A DNA stretch of 64,000 bases from Ciona intestinalis (lineage: Eukaryota; Chordata; Ascidiacea; Phlebobranchia; Cionidae). Both the position numbers and the translations under genes were made by a program. Positions 36,914 to 50,248 of the stretch are shown here, piece by piece. Position 1 is the stretch's first letter; each line of letters opens with the position of its first letter. The notes beneath the pieces are model-generated. The model saw nothing but the letters and a program-made list of their open reading frames with translations, did not search any database and was not told where the DNA came from. The DNA lies in assembly GCF_000224145.3 (NCBI RefSeq), contig NC_020169.2:478257-542256 (forward strand). The letters run 5' to 3'.

Positions 36914-39900
36914 CTGTACAAAAAACTTGACTTTGGTGTTCACTGAACCGTGCAGTCCGTTGTTTCACTTGTGTTTGTGTCATGATAGTGGGTTACTGTC
37001 ATATCAACCTACATATGATTATACAAATATTAGATAAAATGTCACATGAGCACATATGGTCTGATAAAAGTGGTATAGTAGGTTGGAGAAAAGGTGTCCC
37101 ATTTTTCCCCCACCACAATAAACCTATCAGAGATTAGATTAAAGTCGAGGAATCTTGCATGTTAACAACTGACACTGGTAAAGTTATGGTTTATGTTATT
37201 CTCTAATTTGAAATACAGAGTATGTGCATTGCGCATGCAATATATCTGCTGAAATCTGCAATGAACAATATTTATCTGAGTAAAAAAATTAAAAAAAGAA
37301 AGTTTATACATTTTACTTACTTTGTAGAAATAGCGTGCGCTGTAACATGTAAACTTCTCAGCTTTGTTAGTGTTGGGTAGATGGATAGAACGCACGCATG
37401 TCCCCGATGCTGTTGCACTCGGCATCGTATATTCTACTTCACATTGAGTGAATGTATTCATGACATCATCACCAATGACATCACGACGGGGAAGATCAAG
37501 GTCAGATGCAAGGTCGAGCGCACACGAAAATACTTGAGGTGTATTTTGAGCTGATAAGAAGACATGTAGGTTTAATGAAAACTTGCCACCAAACTTGTAC
37601 AATTACTCTAACCCAGAGGATGTGTAATATAACAGTCATACAGAGAACAAAAACGGAAGTTGCTTGATAGTTTGTTAAGAAGGCGAAAGGTGTATGAAAT
37701 GGCATTCAGCTACAATTTCCCCAACCCAGTCACTAATAAGTTGAAAATGGGATGACCCACAACATGAGACACTCATGTTATATTTTATCTAGGGACCCTC
37801 GATAAACTACAGAAAATATGTAAGGATTAAATAAGTAATATTCACTATAAACTCACCAGCATTTTTCCCTGGAAATCTTGCAACCCTCCACACCACAGCA
37901 CCATGAGCAGCTTCATATTTAGCGGAACCTATCGTGGCTTCCATATGAGCAAATGTGGACCTGGCTGCAGATGATCTTTTTATAATTCGTTTCGCATGAA
38001 CAGATTTAATACGGAATCTTCCACTACGCCTGAATGCAGGCACCCAGCTTGGTGGTACGAAGAATCGAATGTTGAGATCCTCACATGGAACCTTTCAAGT
38101 AACCCTTGTTATTGTTGTGTATTGGGTTAGACGCTAAACAGTTATGGCTTGAATCTCAGTGGCCACCATTGGTTTTTCCAAATTTGTAAAAACAAATTAC
38201 TAACAAAGTTTATACACAATAAACATGTACAAAACTACTACGAATGGTATGTAATTGCACTGAAATGCTATAACTCTTAGTTGCTCTGCTATGCAGGAAC
38301 ACATTAGTTACTACCACGTCAAATACTATAGAACATTTAGATAACAAATGAGCCACAAACCTGAGCCAAAGGATCTTTATTTGAACTATGAGTTCCACTG
38401 GATCGCAAGATGCATCGTAAACTCACATGATTAGATTTCACGTGAGCGGTTACTTTTACAGTGATCGGAAGATTTGATTCACGGTATGGGCAATGGAATC
38501 TATGTTTAATAAATTAGAATATAAGTTTAATACACTATACACATATACCATTACCAGTATACATGTATACCAACATAAGTAAAGATATAATCAACTTAGG
38601 CCTTTTAAGGAATTGCAACCAAAATTTAAAGCTTACAATTTCCAACCCGGTACCTCTACCTCAGTTCTTATTATCTTCAAACTGTAGCCCCAAGACTTAA
38701 ACCCTATAGCAGTGCTTTTTGTTTTTAACCTTTTTTTTGCAGCAAAAGTAAATAGTGAAGCTTTGGTGACACGTGACATGGCCACCAAAACTACATCTCA
38801 CACAAGACATAAGCATGACATAAAAATATTCCTTTTGCTGTAAAAGGGGAAAAGGTTTTCTAAATCCTTAGTACAATAGACTAAACACTGCGTAGCTGTA
38901 TGCAACTTATTGAATAAAGTATTGGGTACATATTACTGAATGATACTGATATTTACACACATGTAAACAACTTTTGTCACAATGACATACTTGGAGAGTT
39001 GGAATCTGCAAGCATCAGGTGGATAGAAAGTTAATGAAGCATTCTGTTTATCATATCCATGAGGTGCACTGCATCGATGAACTGCCACGTCATGTATTTC
39101 CACCCACTGTGAGTTACTACTTGGCATGATGTCTTCTCTCCTAACCACTTCTCTACCTTCAACCTGGAAGGAATTTTTTTGCTAAACAAAATGTCTAAGC
39201 TGTGTGCTGTGCCTGTGGCTTGTGTTTTAAAATCTCACTAATGTACCATAATTTATGAAAAAGGTTTGGCATGTTTGATGTTTTTTTAAAAAAAACAAAT
39301 AACAGGGTATTTTACAAATTTTAGGTAAAATGAAAATCACGACTTCTCAAACTGTGTGCAGTGACATTAGATTTGGTGTGCAAAATATTCAAAATGAATA
39401 TTTATATCATTAACCAACTGGAGTTTATTTAACAGTTGACATCTTTTAAACTTTTCAACAAAACACAAAATTAAAATGACAAAAAATCTACTAAATATAC
39501 GATAATTGAACACAAAACTATGCTACCTCTGCGTCATTAAATGTGACAGTTGCCATTGGATCACCAGAAAGAAACGAAGTAACAAAAACATTCACGGTGA
39601 CTTCACAAGCTTTAATTTCACCACTGGAAGTCACAAAGCCCTGTTCAATAAAGTAATTAAACCAAAGTGAACACCAAAGTTATTAGTGGAAATGTCAGAC
39701 CCCTGGGAAAATTAAATCAATAGAATTGGAATTCTTGTTTTAGTTATTGATTTGTTAAACAACTTTATCTAATATGGTAAGATCCAATTGTAGCAATTTG
39801 AATTAGAGGAATTATTTAATATTTAACACATAAACCGGTCTTTTAACTTTTTTTTTTGCACACAGTCTCATATTAACCATAAACCAACATTATAAACCTT

Positions 39901-42900
39901 ATTTTAACCGTTATTCTACAACAATCAAAAGGCTGTGTGAACCACTGTAGTGACCAAACCAAATCAAAGGGCAACGTATCTTTAACTATGAAGTTAGAGC
40001 TTTAGAACATGGATGGATACTTTTGTTGCCAGGCATAATTTAAATATGAAACATGTATTGCTGGAAAATATTTTCACAAATTCTGAATAGAATGCCAAAC
40101 GGGGATAAGATAATGAACTCTGATTAGAATGGTTTAAGATTTACAAATACCTTAAATTCATCCTTGCAATCAAACACAATCTCATCTCTTGAATGATACT
40201 TGACAACAGGTGAATGTTCGGGATCTGCAACTTCTTTTTTTACAAACCCTGGCAACCTTTAACATAATATATCAGGTTGATCATTGCATTTATATGATAA
40301 AAAAGGAGTTTGAAGGCAAAACAAGTAGGGTGAAGGTAAAGGGTTGGTTGCATGTGTTGGAAGTCTAATGACAGTTTTTTTAGGGCAGTGTTTTTTATCC
40401 ACTGGGCCACAGATATTTTTGTCAGTTCCAAAAATATCTCTTAAACTAGTTTTAATATGGAATCCTAATCTTTGCGAGATTCACTTTTGTAAAAATCCTA
40501 TGTTACTTATGTTTTAACAACAACAACACTTAACAACAACAACTTTGTTGTAACAAACACATTACAAATATCTGTTTTTTGTGACTTTTCTTGGTTGAGT
40601 TTTTTAATGGTGTATAATGTTCAGTAAATGGTGGCCTATGGGTTTGAGATGGTAAGTAAGAATTGTAAGATTATTATTAAAAGAAATGATATTTGTGGTT
40701 AAACATCAATTTTAAAAGCATGTAACACATACTTAAAATCTTTAAACTTATACCAGTAAATCTCAAACCTATTTGCATTGAAAGCAGCATCTTTTATTGA
40801 AGCAATGAAGCTACACAGGTCGGAATATTTTTCTGTCCCAATTTTGATGGCTTGTTTCCACCTCAAAGAATGCTGGAAAATTAACATTGGATAATTACAA
40901 TTTTCAAATAACCTGCTGCAGTAATTTCTCAGTTATCTTATGGTAATATGAAATATCTGACTGGATAGGCAAAAAAAACAGATAATAAAATATTATGCAT
41001 TAAGAACCACATTATTAAAGCAAGTACAATCACTGATCCACAAAACTTTAAAACCAGTTTTTATTATTTTACCACTTCAGCACACAAACTAATAATCCAA
41101 TTCCGTCACACAAGGTATGTATATTTATGGAAGCACCATATCATTTAATCCATACATAGATACAACACCTTGTCATAAAAGTGTGTATTATCCTACCTTG
41201 AACCCAACAGGCGGCTTCATCAGAATTTTGTCTTGTTTGGTTGAAAAGGCAACTTTTTCCTTGTATCGCACATGAAGTAACTTAACAGAGTGAACTTTAC
41301 GTTTGGCTGCTAACATTGCATCAACATCAGATAAATCATCACTGCTGCTAAATCTTGCTTGCAATGTTGGTTCAGTCATTTGCCAATCATGTTGTGATAG
41401 TGACACAACATAAAACGGATCTTTTGATGTCTTTGTGTGAAATAGCTGTAGACTAGGGCGTTCAGGCTGGAAAAATAGCGGAATAAAAAAATTAAAAGTG
41501 TAAACCAAACTTTCTATTGGGGCTGACAGCACAAATTCAAAGGATTATGACTTAACGCATTGTCTATTCGTCTATTAAAAGCATTGTGTAATCAATATGA
41601 TTTGCAATCAATCAATATGAAACCAATATAAATACCTTTGATATGTTTAGCCTGACATAAATAGGAACCCATCTGCGAGTACTCATTACTCTTTTTTGGC
41701 GAGGGAACCTCATTAACATGCTCCACTCGGTCAACCTAGGAATAATCTTCACACTTGCGAAGGATTTCTTTGTCTCCACCACATCTGTGGAGTCCGGACT
41801 CTCAACCGAGATCGCTTTTTGTAACTTCTCCAAAGACTCCATAGATTTATCATGGAGGATGCTAGCAGGAAAAACAGGATCAAGCTGCATGGCAGAGCAA
41901 GTAAGAACATCTACATCAGGAGCATTTATTAAAGAATCATCTTTAGGTTGTAAAGAAATATCCAGCAACGACAGAGTAGTATTCAAAATATTTTTCTCGC
42001 TGCTTTCTTCCTTCTTTGTTGATATACCCGTGCAGGAAATATCATCCAACATGCTTACTGGTGTGGATGAGTGAGCTGCAGTGGGAACTACTATAGGATC
42101 TACTGAATTTGACAGGGTGGAAATTGTATCCTCATTTTTTACACTGGTGTTTAATAAAGTTGATGCTTCAGGAGTGTTGACTATTTTACGTTCATTAACT
42201 TCGGAAAGATCATCACTTTCTACATTGCTGGGTTGAAAGGGAGAGGACGCTGATACTTCTCTTCTTCTTCTATAACTCCCTGACGTTGACCTCACTTTTC
42301 CTGTACTGGGAGGTGGAGGGATGGTTGGAAAGAGTTGTTTTGCAGCTGGTGCGGATGATACGGATTGGAATTGGATTCTTTCAAATGGATTGCCTTCCCC
42401 AGTACTTGAGGCAAGGGATGAAGTATCTCCAATTGGAGAAGCCGTCCAGAAAGGGTTGGTTTGAGGGTTTAAATTCAAATTTTCCTCTTCTTTTGTTTCG
42501 TTGGTGTTTGCTTTAATATTTTCAGGTTTTGCAGGTTCATTTTGTGAAGTACCTGGAATGTTTTCCTGTATCTTTTTGTGTCTTTTCCGCTTTAAACTGT
42601 CTCCCTTGGCCGTCATATCAAATATTGTTTCAAGATCTTCATCTTCAGCACTACTGCAGACACTGGATCGAACAGATCCTTGATTCTTTCCATCAGAGCC
42701 AGAAAAATCAACCAAATTATTCTGGGAACCTTTGTCAGCACGGTTAAATCCTCTTAAACCATTGATCTCTGTTGAAAGCCTGCGTGTATAATCAAATATA
42801 TATTAGTATGTAATTTTAATATAAAACAACATCAAGGGCCATGTTAATTATAGTATGAATCACAATAGTCATAATCAGGCTGTACAATTGAAGTAATGAT

Positions 42901-45900
42901 GTTGACATGTGTGTTAAATAGTATACCATACGTTGTACAGTGAGATTATATCCATTGGAATTAATACATACAGTCTGATACAGACACGCACACGCTTCTA
43001 TTGATTATTTATATATAGTTAGAAATAATCAATAAAATGGGCAGGGAAATGAAAGTACTAAATTACATAAGTTTATACTAATATGAAGTATTATGTCTTA
43101 TTGATCCATATTACACTTTAACACCATATTTATCAAACAGGAGTCTAATAATCTTAAACAGAAATTTGAACAATCAATTAAAATGACAAAGTTAAAGCTC
43201 ACAAGTAAAGGTTACGGTTGGTGTCTTGGGATTACTTGTTCGTTAGTTTAAGTTGTTGGAATTGTTCTTTGGTTTAAATAAAAATTTGAAGACTCTACAC
43301 TAGTCTTGAAATATGGTTTGACTTGGTTGATTTAAATATATATTGAAGTGTGGAACCAAATGTAATAAGAACATAGTCCTACGCCCTACCTATTCAAACC
43401 AAAGTCATCATCCAAACCCAGATCTTCAGATACAAGTTCATCGCCTAAACTATTATGTGCACTGACATTCCCTGATGAACCAGCCACGTCATCAACTTCA
43501 TTTTGTATTGGAGCCCATCTTGAAAGCGGCTTCATCGGTGATAAATCCGTTACTTTTATCTTCACGGTGGCATTTTCTGCAAGTTATGTGATTGTGGATT
43601 ATTTAAAATTTAGGCTGCCAGGCACAAGCATAACTGAAATCTAAAAATAAATGCAACCTGGATGGGTAATCAAAACATTTGTCTGAGAAATAAACTTTTC
43701 AAAGGAGCTGTTTCTTTTTTATGTAAATATTGCCACAATGAAAATGTAATTTCCCGACACAGATACTAAAAGCAAGAAAATGTAACTGGCTATGTACAGC
43801 AGGAAAGTTATAAATAATTAATTAGGGTTCATTACTGTATTAGTAAGATTCCATAATAAATAAATAGGTTACATCATAGACATAATAACTTATATGCACT
43901 GAAAAAATTGCTTCACAATAAAGGCAAACTGTTGGAAATAGGGTAGCAGTACACAGTAGTTCAGAAATAAGATTTTTTTTAAATTGCTAGAGTTTATTTG
44001 AATTTGAATGCTAATTCAGTCACTGACACAACAACATAAAAAAGCAAACAAGAAACTAACTGTTTGAATTTTAACAACTCATTATGTTTGCGCACCCTTA
44101 GGCTGAAAAATGTACAAATACGATGTAAATCACATAAAACCAGCTTTCTGTACATCATTTAAGGCATACAAATAACCTGAAACATTGCTTTTTTCCTCAT
44201 CTGAATCACTTGGCAAATGTTGATATCCTCCTTTCTTCTTTCGCAAAGATTTTGGTGATCCTTGTGAAGAGGTTGGTGTTGGGGTGATGGTTGGCCATCC
44301 TCCTTCATCTTGCTTCATTACTTCAATCTTACCTCTGTGTAAATTGCACAAGTATATAGCTATGTAAATATTAATATAAAACTAAAGTGTCCCAACTATT
44401 TAAACCTACATATTAAAAACTTATGATAAAGAGTAACTTTAACAAACAACAAAAAAGATATACGAAGTTGAGTTAAAGTCTTACTCAGCCCTCAGAGCTC
44501 ATTTGATTTATGGGGTATCAGGCATGAGTGTAGTGTGTAGGGATGCACATTACAGAATTTCGAATCCATGAGATTCGAATCCTTTTGTATTCGAATCTAA
44601 TTACGGGATTCGGTATTCTGTTTAATGACGTCATTACACGTCATCTCATATACCATATTAACAATTTTTGAAACTTATTAATTTTGAAAAAAAATATTTT
44701 TGTGTTTGTGGGACTTTCGAGAGTAAACGTTTCGTAACGTCTTTTCATAGCCTGCTATACGTTTCATGACGCAAAAACTACCCAATAGAACAATTTTTGA
44801 TCATTTTACAACTCAAGATCCAACAAGGCTGCTATGAAAAAGTCAATAAACTGACTTTTGTGGGTAAAATTTCTTTTTCCTATAAATATGAAAAGATTCG
44901 AAATTCTAGATTCGGAATTCTAGATTCGAAATAAAGTATTCTAGGATATCCTAGAATACCTAATTATTCTATAATGTGCATCCCTAGTAGTGTGGGCACT
45001 AAAATGATATAAAATCATTTCAATCCAAACTATATTTATATCACTGCATTACTCAACTTACTCTTCAAATACACAATCGTCGAAAGATTTACTTCCGTCA
45101 TTTATTTGAGAATCAAAACCAGCTCCAATTAGATCATTTTCAAAAGCTAAAAATATAAACAAGTATCACTCATAGCTCTTGTTCTCTTACATAATTTTAC
45201 AGTTTACAGGTAACTACTAACAGTCTAACAGTATGCATCAAATACATATGAAACCCTGGAAGCTATCCAAATATGGATGGGTGACATCATTTGAATAGTT
45301 TAGGTTGCCACCTGAACACAATGGTTTATCTTTATGTTAAACGTTCTTATTGTGCATTGTTTACCTTATGCTCCGAAAAAGCTGTGTTTAAATCAAGTGA
45401 AACTTAATTTAAATTTAGCTTAAATTTAACATTTGGGTTTTTGAGTGAGACTGCCCCCAGAGATAATCATTTGTTATCATTGGTAAATTAATAACGAACA
45501 ATAATCAAAATGATAGGATCATTATTAGGAATAGCCATATTGTTAACACTGAAAGTTATAAAGCTATGCATTATATATGCACAAAATGGGCCAGCAACGC
45601 ATATAAGCAGATAAATATATTAGATCTGCTGTCAAATACATGGCTTCAGCTTCAGGCACATACAAACAAAAAATTAAAATCTGTAGATTACTTTGATGGT
45701 AACTTTAGATCACAGAAAGGGTTTTGGATTGCTTCAGTAATTATATATATATAGGCATATGGCCTAAATTACAAATCTGCCTGGCATTTGTTCTGCCATA
45801 AACACTGTAATAATACTGTAGTTAAATACGCATTAATGTAAGCTGCCATAGGTCACAAAGTTGCATAATTTTGCAATTTTGACGATTTAAAAAACAGTTA

Positions 45901-47406
45901 GACAGAAATTCTTACTGGGAATTGTGCTGTACTATAAGAATTGTTATGTATACTACAGCAGATGTGCTATAACAATTCATATCCTTGTGTTTTTAACTGG
46001 TTAACAAGATGTTAGTATGTAATTATTAATTATTGAAATGAATAGGACAATATAACTAGTTATCTACCACAAGGTTTTTTCTTTTGTGCGTTTGTGTAAT
46101 TCTTTTAAATCTAGACTACTTGACTACAATGATCCTTATTAATAGATTTTAACTTTATAGTCAAACATGTATTAAACAACTTTTCTTATAACACTTACCT
46201 GATGGTGATTGACAACTGTTTACACCTTTTACGGTTTCTTCAAATTGTATCCAGGTTGGGCCACTGGGTTCCTTGGTTATTCTAGAACTGTCGGATGAAG
46301 ATGCAGTAGCCAATATATCAAGTTTTGTTTTAAGCGGCTGGTCACCAAGTAAGTCTTTACGGGGTGGGACTGGGGGGCCTTTAACTGAAGTCGGTGTAAC
46401 AGGAAAAATAACTTTATCTTTTGTCCCAACAGTGCTTGGATTGTTAACTGAACTTCTACCACGAGACTGTCTTCTCATTGAACTTCCTCTTGAGGCTGGA
46501 GGTGGAAGCCTGAAGTCAAAGCTAGCAGGTGATGGACTTTGGCATGGTGAAGATGTATTGGATGGAATTTTTTTTGGAGATAAAACTCTGTCAGGAATTG
46601 GAGGTACTTCTTTATTTGTTTGTTCAAGGGGAGTATTTAAGCAGTCACTGTCCATTGTTAAAAGGTCTATTTTATTTGTATTATTTGACATTCTTCTGCT
46701 CGGTATTGCCGGTACTTGCTGGTTAGTGTGTGCAAGAAATGCATAGGAAGGTTTATCAATGTTAGATGAAGCATTTACTTGGCCATCATCAAATTTGATC
46801 CAACTCTGAGATGTTTGCTGCTGGACATATGGTGTTTCCTCAATCTGGCTTGAAGTTTCACTGCTTGAAAACTGAACAAAACAAACAATTTATTAATGTA
46901 ATGATAAAAAAACAAAAAGTTCATGTGTAGTAACGATTGGTGTTGTACTATTTTGATAAGGTTATTTTTTCCCAATAAAACCCAATCCTAGTAATAGTAA
47001 ATCAGTTCCAAAAAATGACTTAAACACTTTATACACAAATATTTATCATTTTAATCTGGTTTACACATACCTGTTTATCCTGTTCATTGCAAAGCGCCAT
47101 GTAAGTCCTTCCTTGAACCTCAGAGTCTGAAGTATCTTTTACTTCAGAAGAGCTTGATGAAAGTTTATTTGATTTGACGCTTATTTTAGTGTAGGAAGTT
47201 GTTAAAGATGAACTGAATGAAGAACTTTGCGGAGAAAATGATGCCGTGTATTCTTTATCTGTGTTGTTTAAAGCCTCATCATTACTGACACCAAATTTAT
47301 CAGTTTGTGAAGAAAAAAGCAACCCATCTTCTTTGTCTGCATGAACATCATTAGACTCTAATGATAAAATATCATTAAGCAAGCAATCATCTGTGTAATC
47401 TGACAT
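36896..47406 (-). CDS. Stonin (AP-2-associated endocytic adaptor with stonin- and mu-homology domains)
   Basis: Stonins sort synaptotagmin into clathrin-coated vesicles. Coding exons on the minus strand: 47406-47071, 46871-46199, 45146-45062, 44334-44177, 43576-43390, 42779-41636, 41466-41197, 40872-40733, 40256-40151, 39640-39527, 39163-38991, 38499-38361, 38091-37857 and 37550-37321, plus a probable 18-nt last exon 36913-36896 (ATYEY stop). All are in phase, about 1,335 residues. Adaptor motifs: SWIKFDD near residue 135 and TWIQFEE near 317 (the WxxF-acidic type that binds the AP-2 alpha ear), and NPF at about 588 and 610 (EH-domain ligands). Stonin-homology region: LTEWSMLMRFP, RRWVPIYVRLN, PSLQLFHTK, KVHSVKLLHVRYKEK. 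The mu-homology domain follows: PCEDLNIRFFVPPSWVPAFR, ATIGSAKYEAAHGAVVWRVA, VEYTMPSATASGTCVRS. Human stonins are shorter (about 735-905); the extra length is in the disordered N-terminal half. Confidence 0.9.
37088..37127 (+). repeat. Dispersed repeat, GGGAAAGATGGG family, copy C (end fragment)
   Basis: AAAAGGTGTCCCATTTTTCC then CCCACCA matches the right end of copy A. Only one end is recognisable. Lies in the last stonin intron. Confidence 0.45.
44538..44986 (+). mobile_element. hAT-like MITE, copy 1 (449 bp), with 8-bp target duplication
   Basis: Terminal inverted repeats TAGGGATGCACATTACAGAA and (complement of right end) TAGGGATGCACATTATAGAA. It is flanked by a perfect 8-bp duplication GTAGTGTG at 44530-44537 and 44987-44994. 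An 8-bp duplication and a YAGGGRTGCAC terminus fit the hAT superfamily. The interior is AT-rich with no coding frame, and the right part holds nested palindromes (ATTCTAGGATATCCTAGAAT). Lies in a stonin intron. Confidence 0.88.
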
Positions 47407-48040
47407 AATGAGATTCTAACCCAGTATCTAAAGATATATATATATGTTTAAACAGTTATAATAGTATGTCAATAAGATAAAATAGATTGCAAATATATTT
47501 CCTTCTGTAGAGTTGCATTGTTGCACCATTAGATTCTTGTTTGGCATATTCCTATCTGTAGCTAAATTTGGCAGAATTGGCAATGAGAATTAAATGGTAC
47601 AACTCCTACATATGGAAATCTTTGGCGCACATCAACTTTAACACGATGTTTGGAAAATACGAATGAAGCAACTGAACTATTAATTTAAATTATATGAATT
47701 AAAACTTATTCACAATTTCAACTAAAACCCAATTTTTGCATTGCCATACCTGACGCATTGTGAATTTTAGCTACATGCACACTACAGCATTGTCATTATG
47801 TTGTGTTTGTGCAGCTGGTTAACTGTCATGCCTCACTGGACAAACTTATATTGATTTTTGGGAATTGTATTTGAATGTGCACGTAGTGAACGTTTACATT
47901 TCTTTCTTTAGCAGTATATTTTTGTAAGGTAAGATTCGATATCGTTAGCAGTTGTATCGCATATTTTCCAACCATGTTATTACCAATTAGCAATAGTTTT
48001 TAGAGTCGCGGGGTCACGAATATATACTTCTGTAAGTATT

Positions 48041-48103
48041 CTTTGTTTACTACTAAATGGAATGAGAAAAGAGAATAAAAACATATCCCATCTTTCCCCC
48101 ACC
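48041..48103 (+). repeat. Dispersed repeat, GGGAAAGATGGG family, copy D
   Basis: TTTGTTTACTACTAAATGGA… to ATCCCATCTTTCCCCCACCA. Near-identical in layout to copy B and to the complement of copy A. Only one end is clear. Confidence 0.6.
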
Positions 48104-48989
48104 AACTATGCTATATACTACGATAGTTAAACACGGCAAATATCATTTAATGATAAAATGCTCATTCTTTTCAACAATAGCAATAAATCAACCTCGATTA
48201 GGCCTATACTGACTGGGCATTTTTCAAACCTAACTTTCAACATGAACGACCGACTTTTATTTTAAAGAAAATGATACCATAGGTACCATTGGTAGGTCTA
48301 CAAATGAGACTAAAGAGAAAAAAAAAACAGATAAATTTTATAATGCTGATCGGAATCATTCAGGTTTATTTTAACAAACCAAAATAAAATGTGTAGTTGT
48401 TCTGCCTTGCTGTATCTGTCGATGCAACTGCAAGAGTTCTTGTTAGAGCCGGCGTCGTGATATAATTGTTCTGACCGTTGAACTTGTACCGGGCGCATGT
48501 GCCGCAACGTACGCTAATGCGCAGATGGACTAGATCGAAACATATATAATGACAAACCGGTCCAAATTTTGAGCAGGTTATGTGTGAACTGAGTGGGGCA
48601 TGTTATACATAGCCTACAATAAGCTATTATCAAATAAACTACTCGCAGAGGCAAGTGATTTAGGTCTTTATATCATTACTGGTAATCATCGGCACAATAT
48701 GATGTCTGACGTAATCAGACATAGCGACGCCAACAGTATAAGATGGTAGAAATTTACCTTGAAACTGTGCAAAATGTGTTTAACAAGAGATCAAGGATCT
48801 AATGCGTGAGCACGTTAATTAAACTAATTAGCATAGTATTAATTAACCCTTTTACTGCAACGGTCGACTGAGCTTGATCAAAAACTTTTAATGCGTCCCC
48901 ACTTAAATGGAAATAGTTTGATTCAGGCGTGAATCGATGTGAGGATTCCTTATCTCACCAACACGTGCGTTCCAAATTCCCAGACAATA

Positions 48990-49092
48990 TAGACGCTGTC
49001 TCGACAGCGATGATTAGTAGATCTATTGACCTAACGGTTATAGCGCACGCTTTACTAACGTCATATCCGGGGTTCGACCCTCGCCTGCAAAT
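48990..49092 (+). repeat. tRNA-like SINE head or decayed tRNA pseudogene
   Basis: CCTAACGGTTATAGCGCACG resembles a tRNA A-box/D-arm region. TCCGGGGTTCGACCCTCGCC is an excellent T-arm with B box GGTTCGACCC. The 5' acceptor strand does not pair, and I find no clean anticodon arm, so a functional tRNA is unlikely. Confidence 0.5.
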
Positions 49093-49242
49093 ATACTATG
49101 GACTTGTTTTCTTTTAATAAGAGATATATGAGACTACTATATATACTTTTTGTTTATATTTGCATACTAACGCAAACAAAGCCAAAAGTTACCGATTACC
49201 AGCGACTTCCCGATGCATGGCAGTTTACTTGACTCGCAAGCG

Positions 49243-49524
49243 TTACAATCATTAATAATTACTCATTAATTGGACGATTTTATACACCATGGTTTATAAG
49301 GCTAAGCTTAGTTTAAATTATTGTATCGAATACAGTCGATTAATCAATGGTAAGGTACATTTTAAGTACGAGTTAGCGCCTTAAACAAACAAAAATGTAA
49401 TCGTTAATTACTCGCTAATTAGGCGATCATATGCAATATGGTTTATAAAACTATGCTTAGTTCAAAATACTTTATAGAGTACAATCATTTAATTGAAGTT
49501 TAAGGTGCATTTTGAATTTGGCGC
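49243..49524. repeat. Diverged two-copy tandem duplication, period 150 bp
   Basis: Unit 1 (49243-49380) and unit 2 (about 49396-49524) share, in order, TACTC(A/G)(C/T)TAATT, GGCGAT-like blocks, TATGGTTTATAA, a GCTTAGTT block and TAAGGT(A/G)CATTTT. Landmarks recur at 49291/49441 and 49351/49501. Divergence is substantial, so the duplication is old. Confidence 0.75.
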
Positions 49525-50248
49525 ATTTGATTAAAGAGTAAAGTAAAAGCAGTTGTTACAGTCGATGAATAATACTACTTCAGTAGCGTGCTCAATTAAA
49601 TCAGTTTTCAATTTACTTTGTTATAAATCTAGAAAAGATATTTACCCTGAATCCCTGATACATGTGACCTAAATAGGAAGCCGAAATGTCTATATATTAA
49701 ATAAATTAAGCAAAGTGCTGTGTTATGTTTATATAAAGCCTGGCAACAACAGCCCATACAAATCTAAAATATGTTGGTATGAATGCATAGTTTAATATAC
49801 AAACATTCTAAAGGGTTTTCTAAAAAACCAACCAAGCATATAAACTTGCAATGATTGTTTTGGTGCAATTGTAATGGCTTCGTAACAAGCTGGAAGAAAT
49901 TATAATAAAAACACTCCGACGGAACATTTTTAAAACACAAATAATTCAATTAAAACACATTTTGATGTCTTGGGTAAACAAGATATAATGCATCATATAA
50001 TATTACAAAGCAATTGGTAAAACAAAAAATATAATTAAAAGCATTTTTCTTGAGTTTAGCTTTAATAAAACATTTTACAACACAATGTTTCCAATACAGA
50101 GGTAGCGCTAATTCTGTATGAATTTAACATCATTTTAAAATGGAAATGGTAGTAATAAAACATGGACTGTAAAATCTACTCAATAATTAATTACGAATAC
50201 ACAGTGACGTAATGATAATCATCACTTTAAGTTTAGGTAAAAATAAAG

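Larger units (their letters stand above)
47407..50248. other. Region between stonin 5' end and RMDN 3' end
   Basis: 2.8 kb. It should include the stonin promoter. It contains repeat copy D (48041-48103), a tRNA-like SINE head (48990-49092), a 150-bp-period diverged tandem duplication (49243-49524), and a CpG-richer patch at 48410-48530 that could be an upstream untranslated exon or promoter. The RMDN 3' UTR lies at the right end, with an ATTAAA signal (minus) at 50061-50066. No additional gene is supported. Confidence 0.5.

Noticed and set aside
40385-40445. hAT-like start CAGTGTTTTTTATCCACTGG in a stonin intron
   Set aside because: Only one end resembles a hAT terminus; no inverted partner or target duplication found nearby.
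40515-40555. AAC-repeat run as a CRISPR-like or regulatory array
   Set aside because: Simple trinucleotide microsatellite in an intron; no spacers or unit structure.
46273-46746. 157-codon plus-strand frame antisense to stonin
   Set aside because: Mirror of a Ser/Pro-rich coding exon; no homology, and the minus-strand reading has splice phase and family motifs.
48990-49092. Functional tRNA gene
   Set aside because: T-arm is good, but acceptor stem and anticodon arm do not form; better explained as a SINE head or pseudogene.
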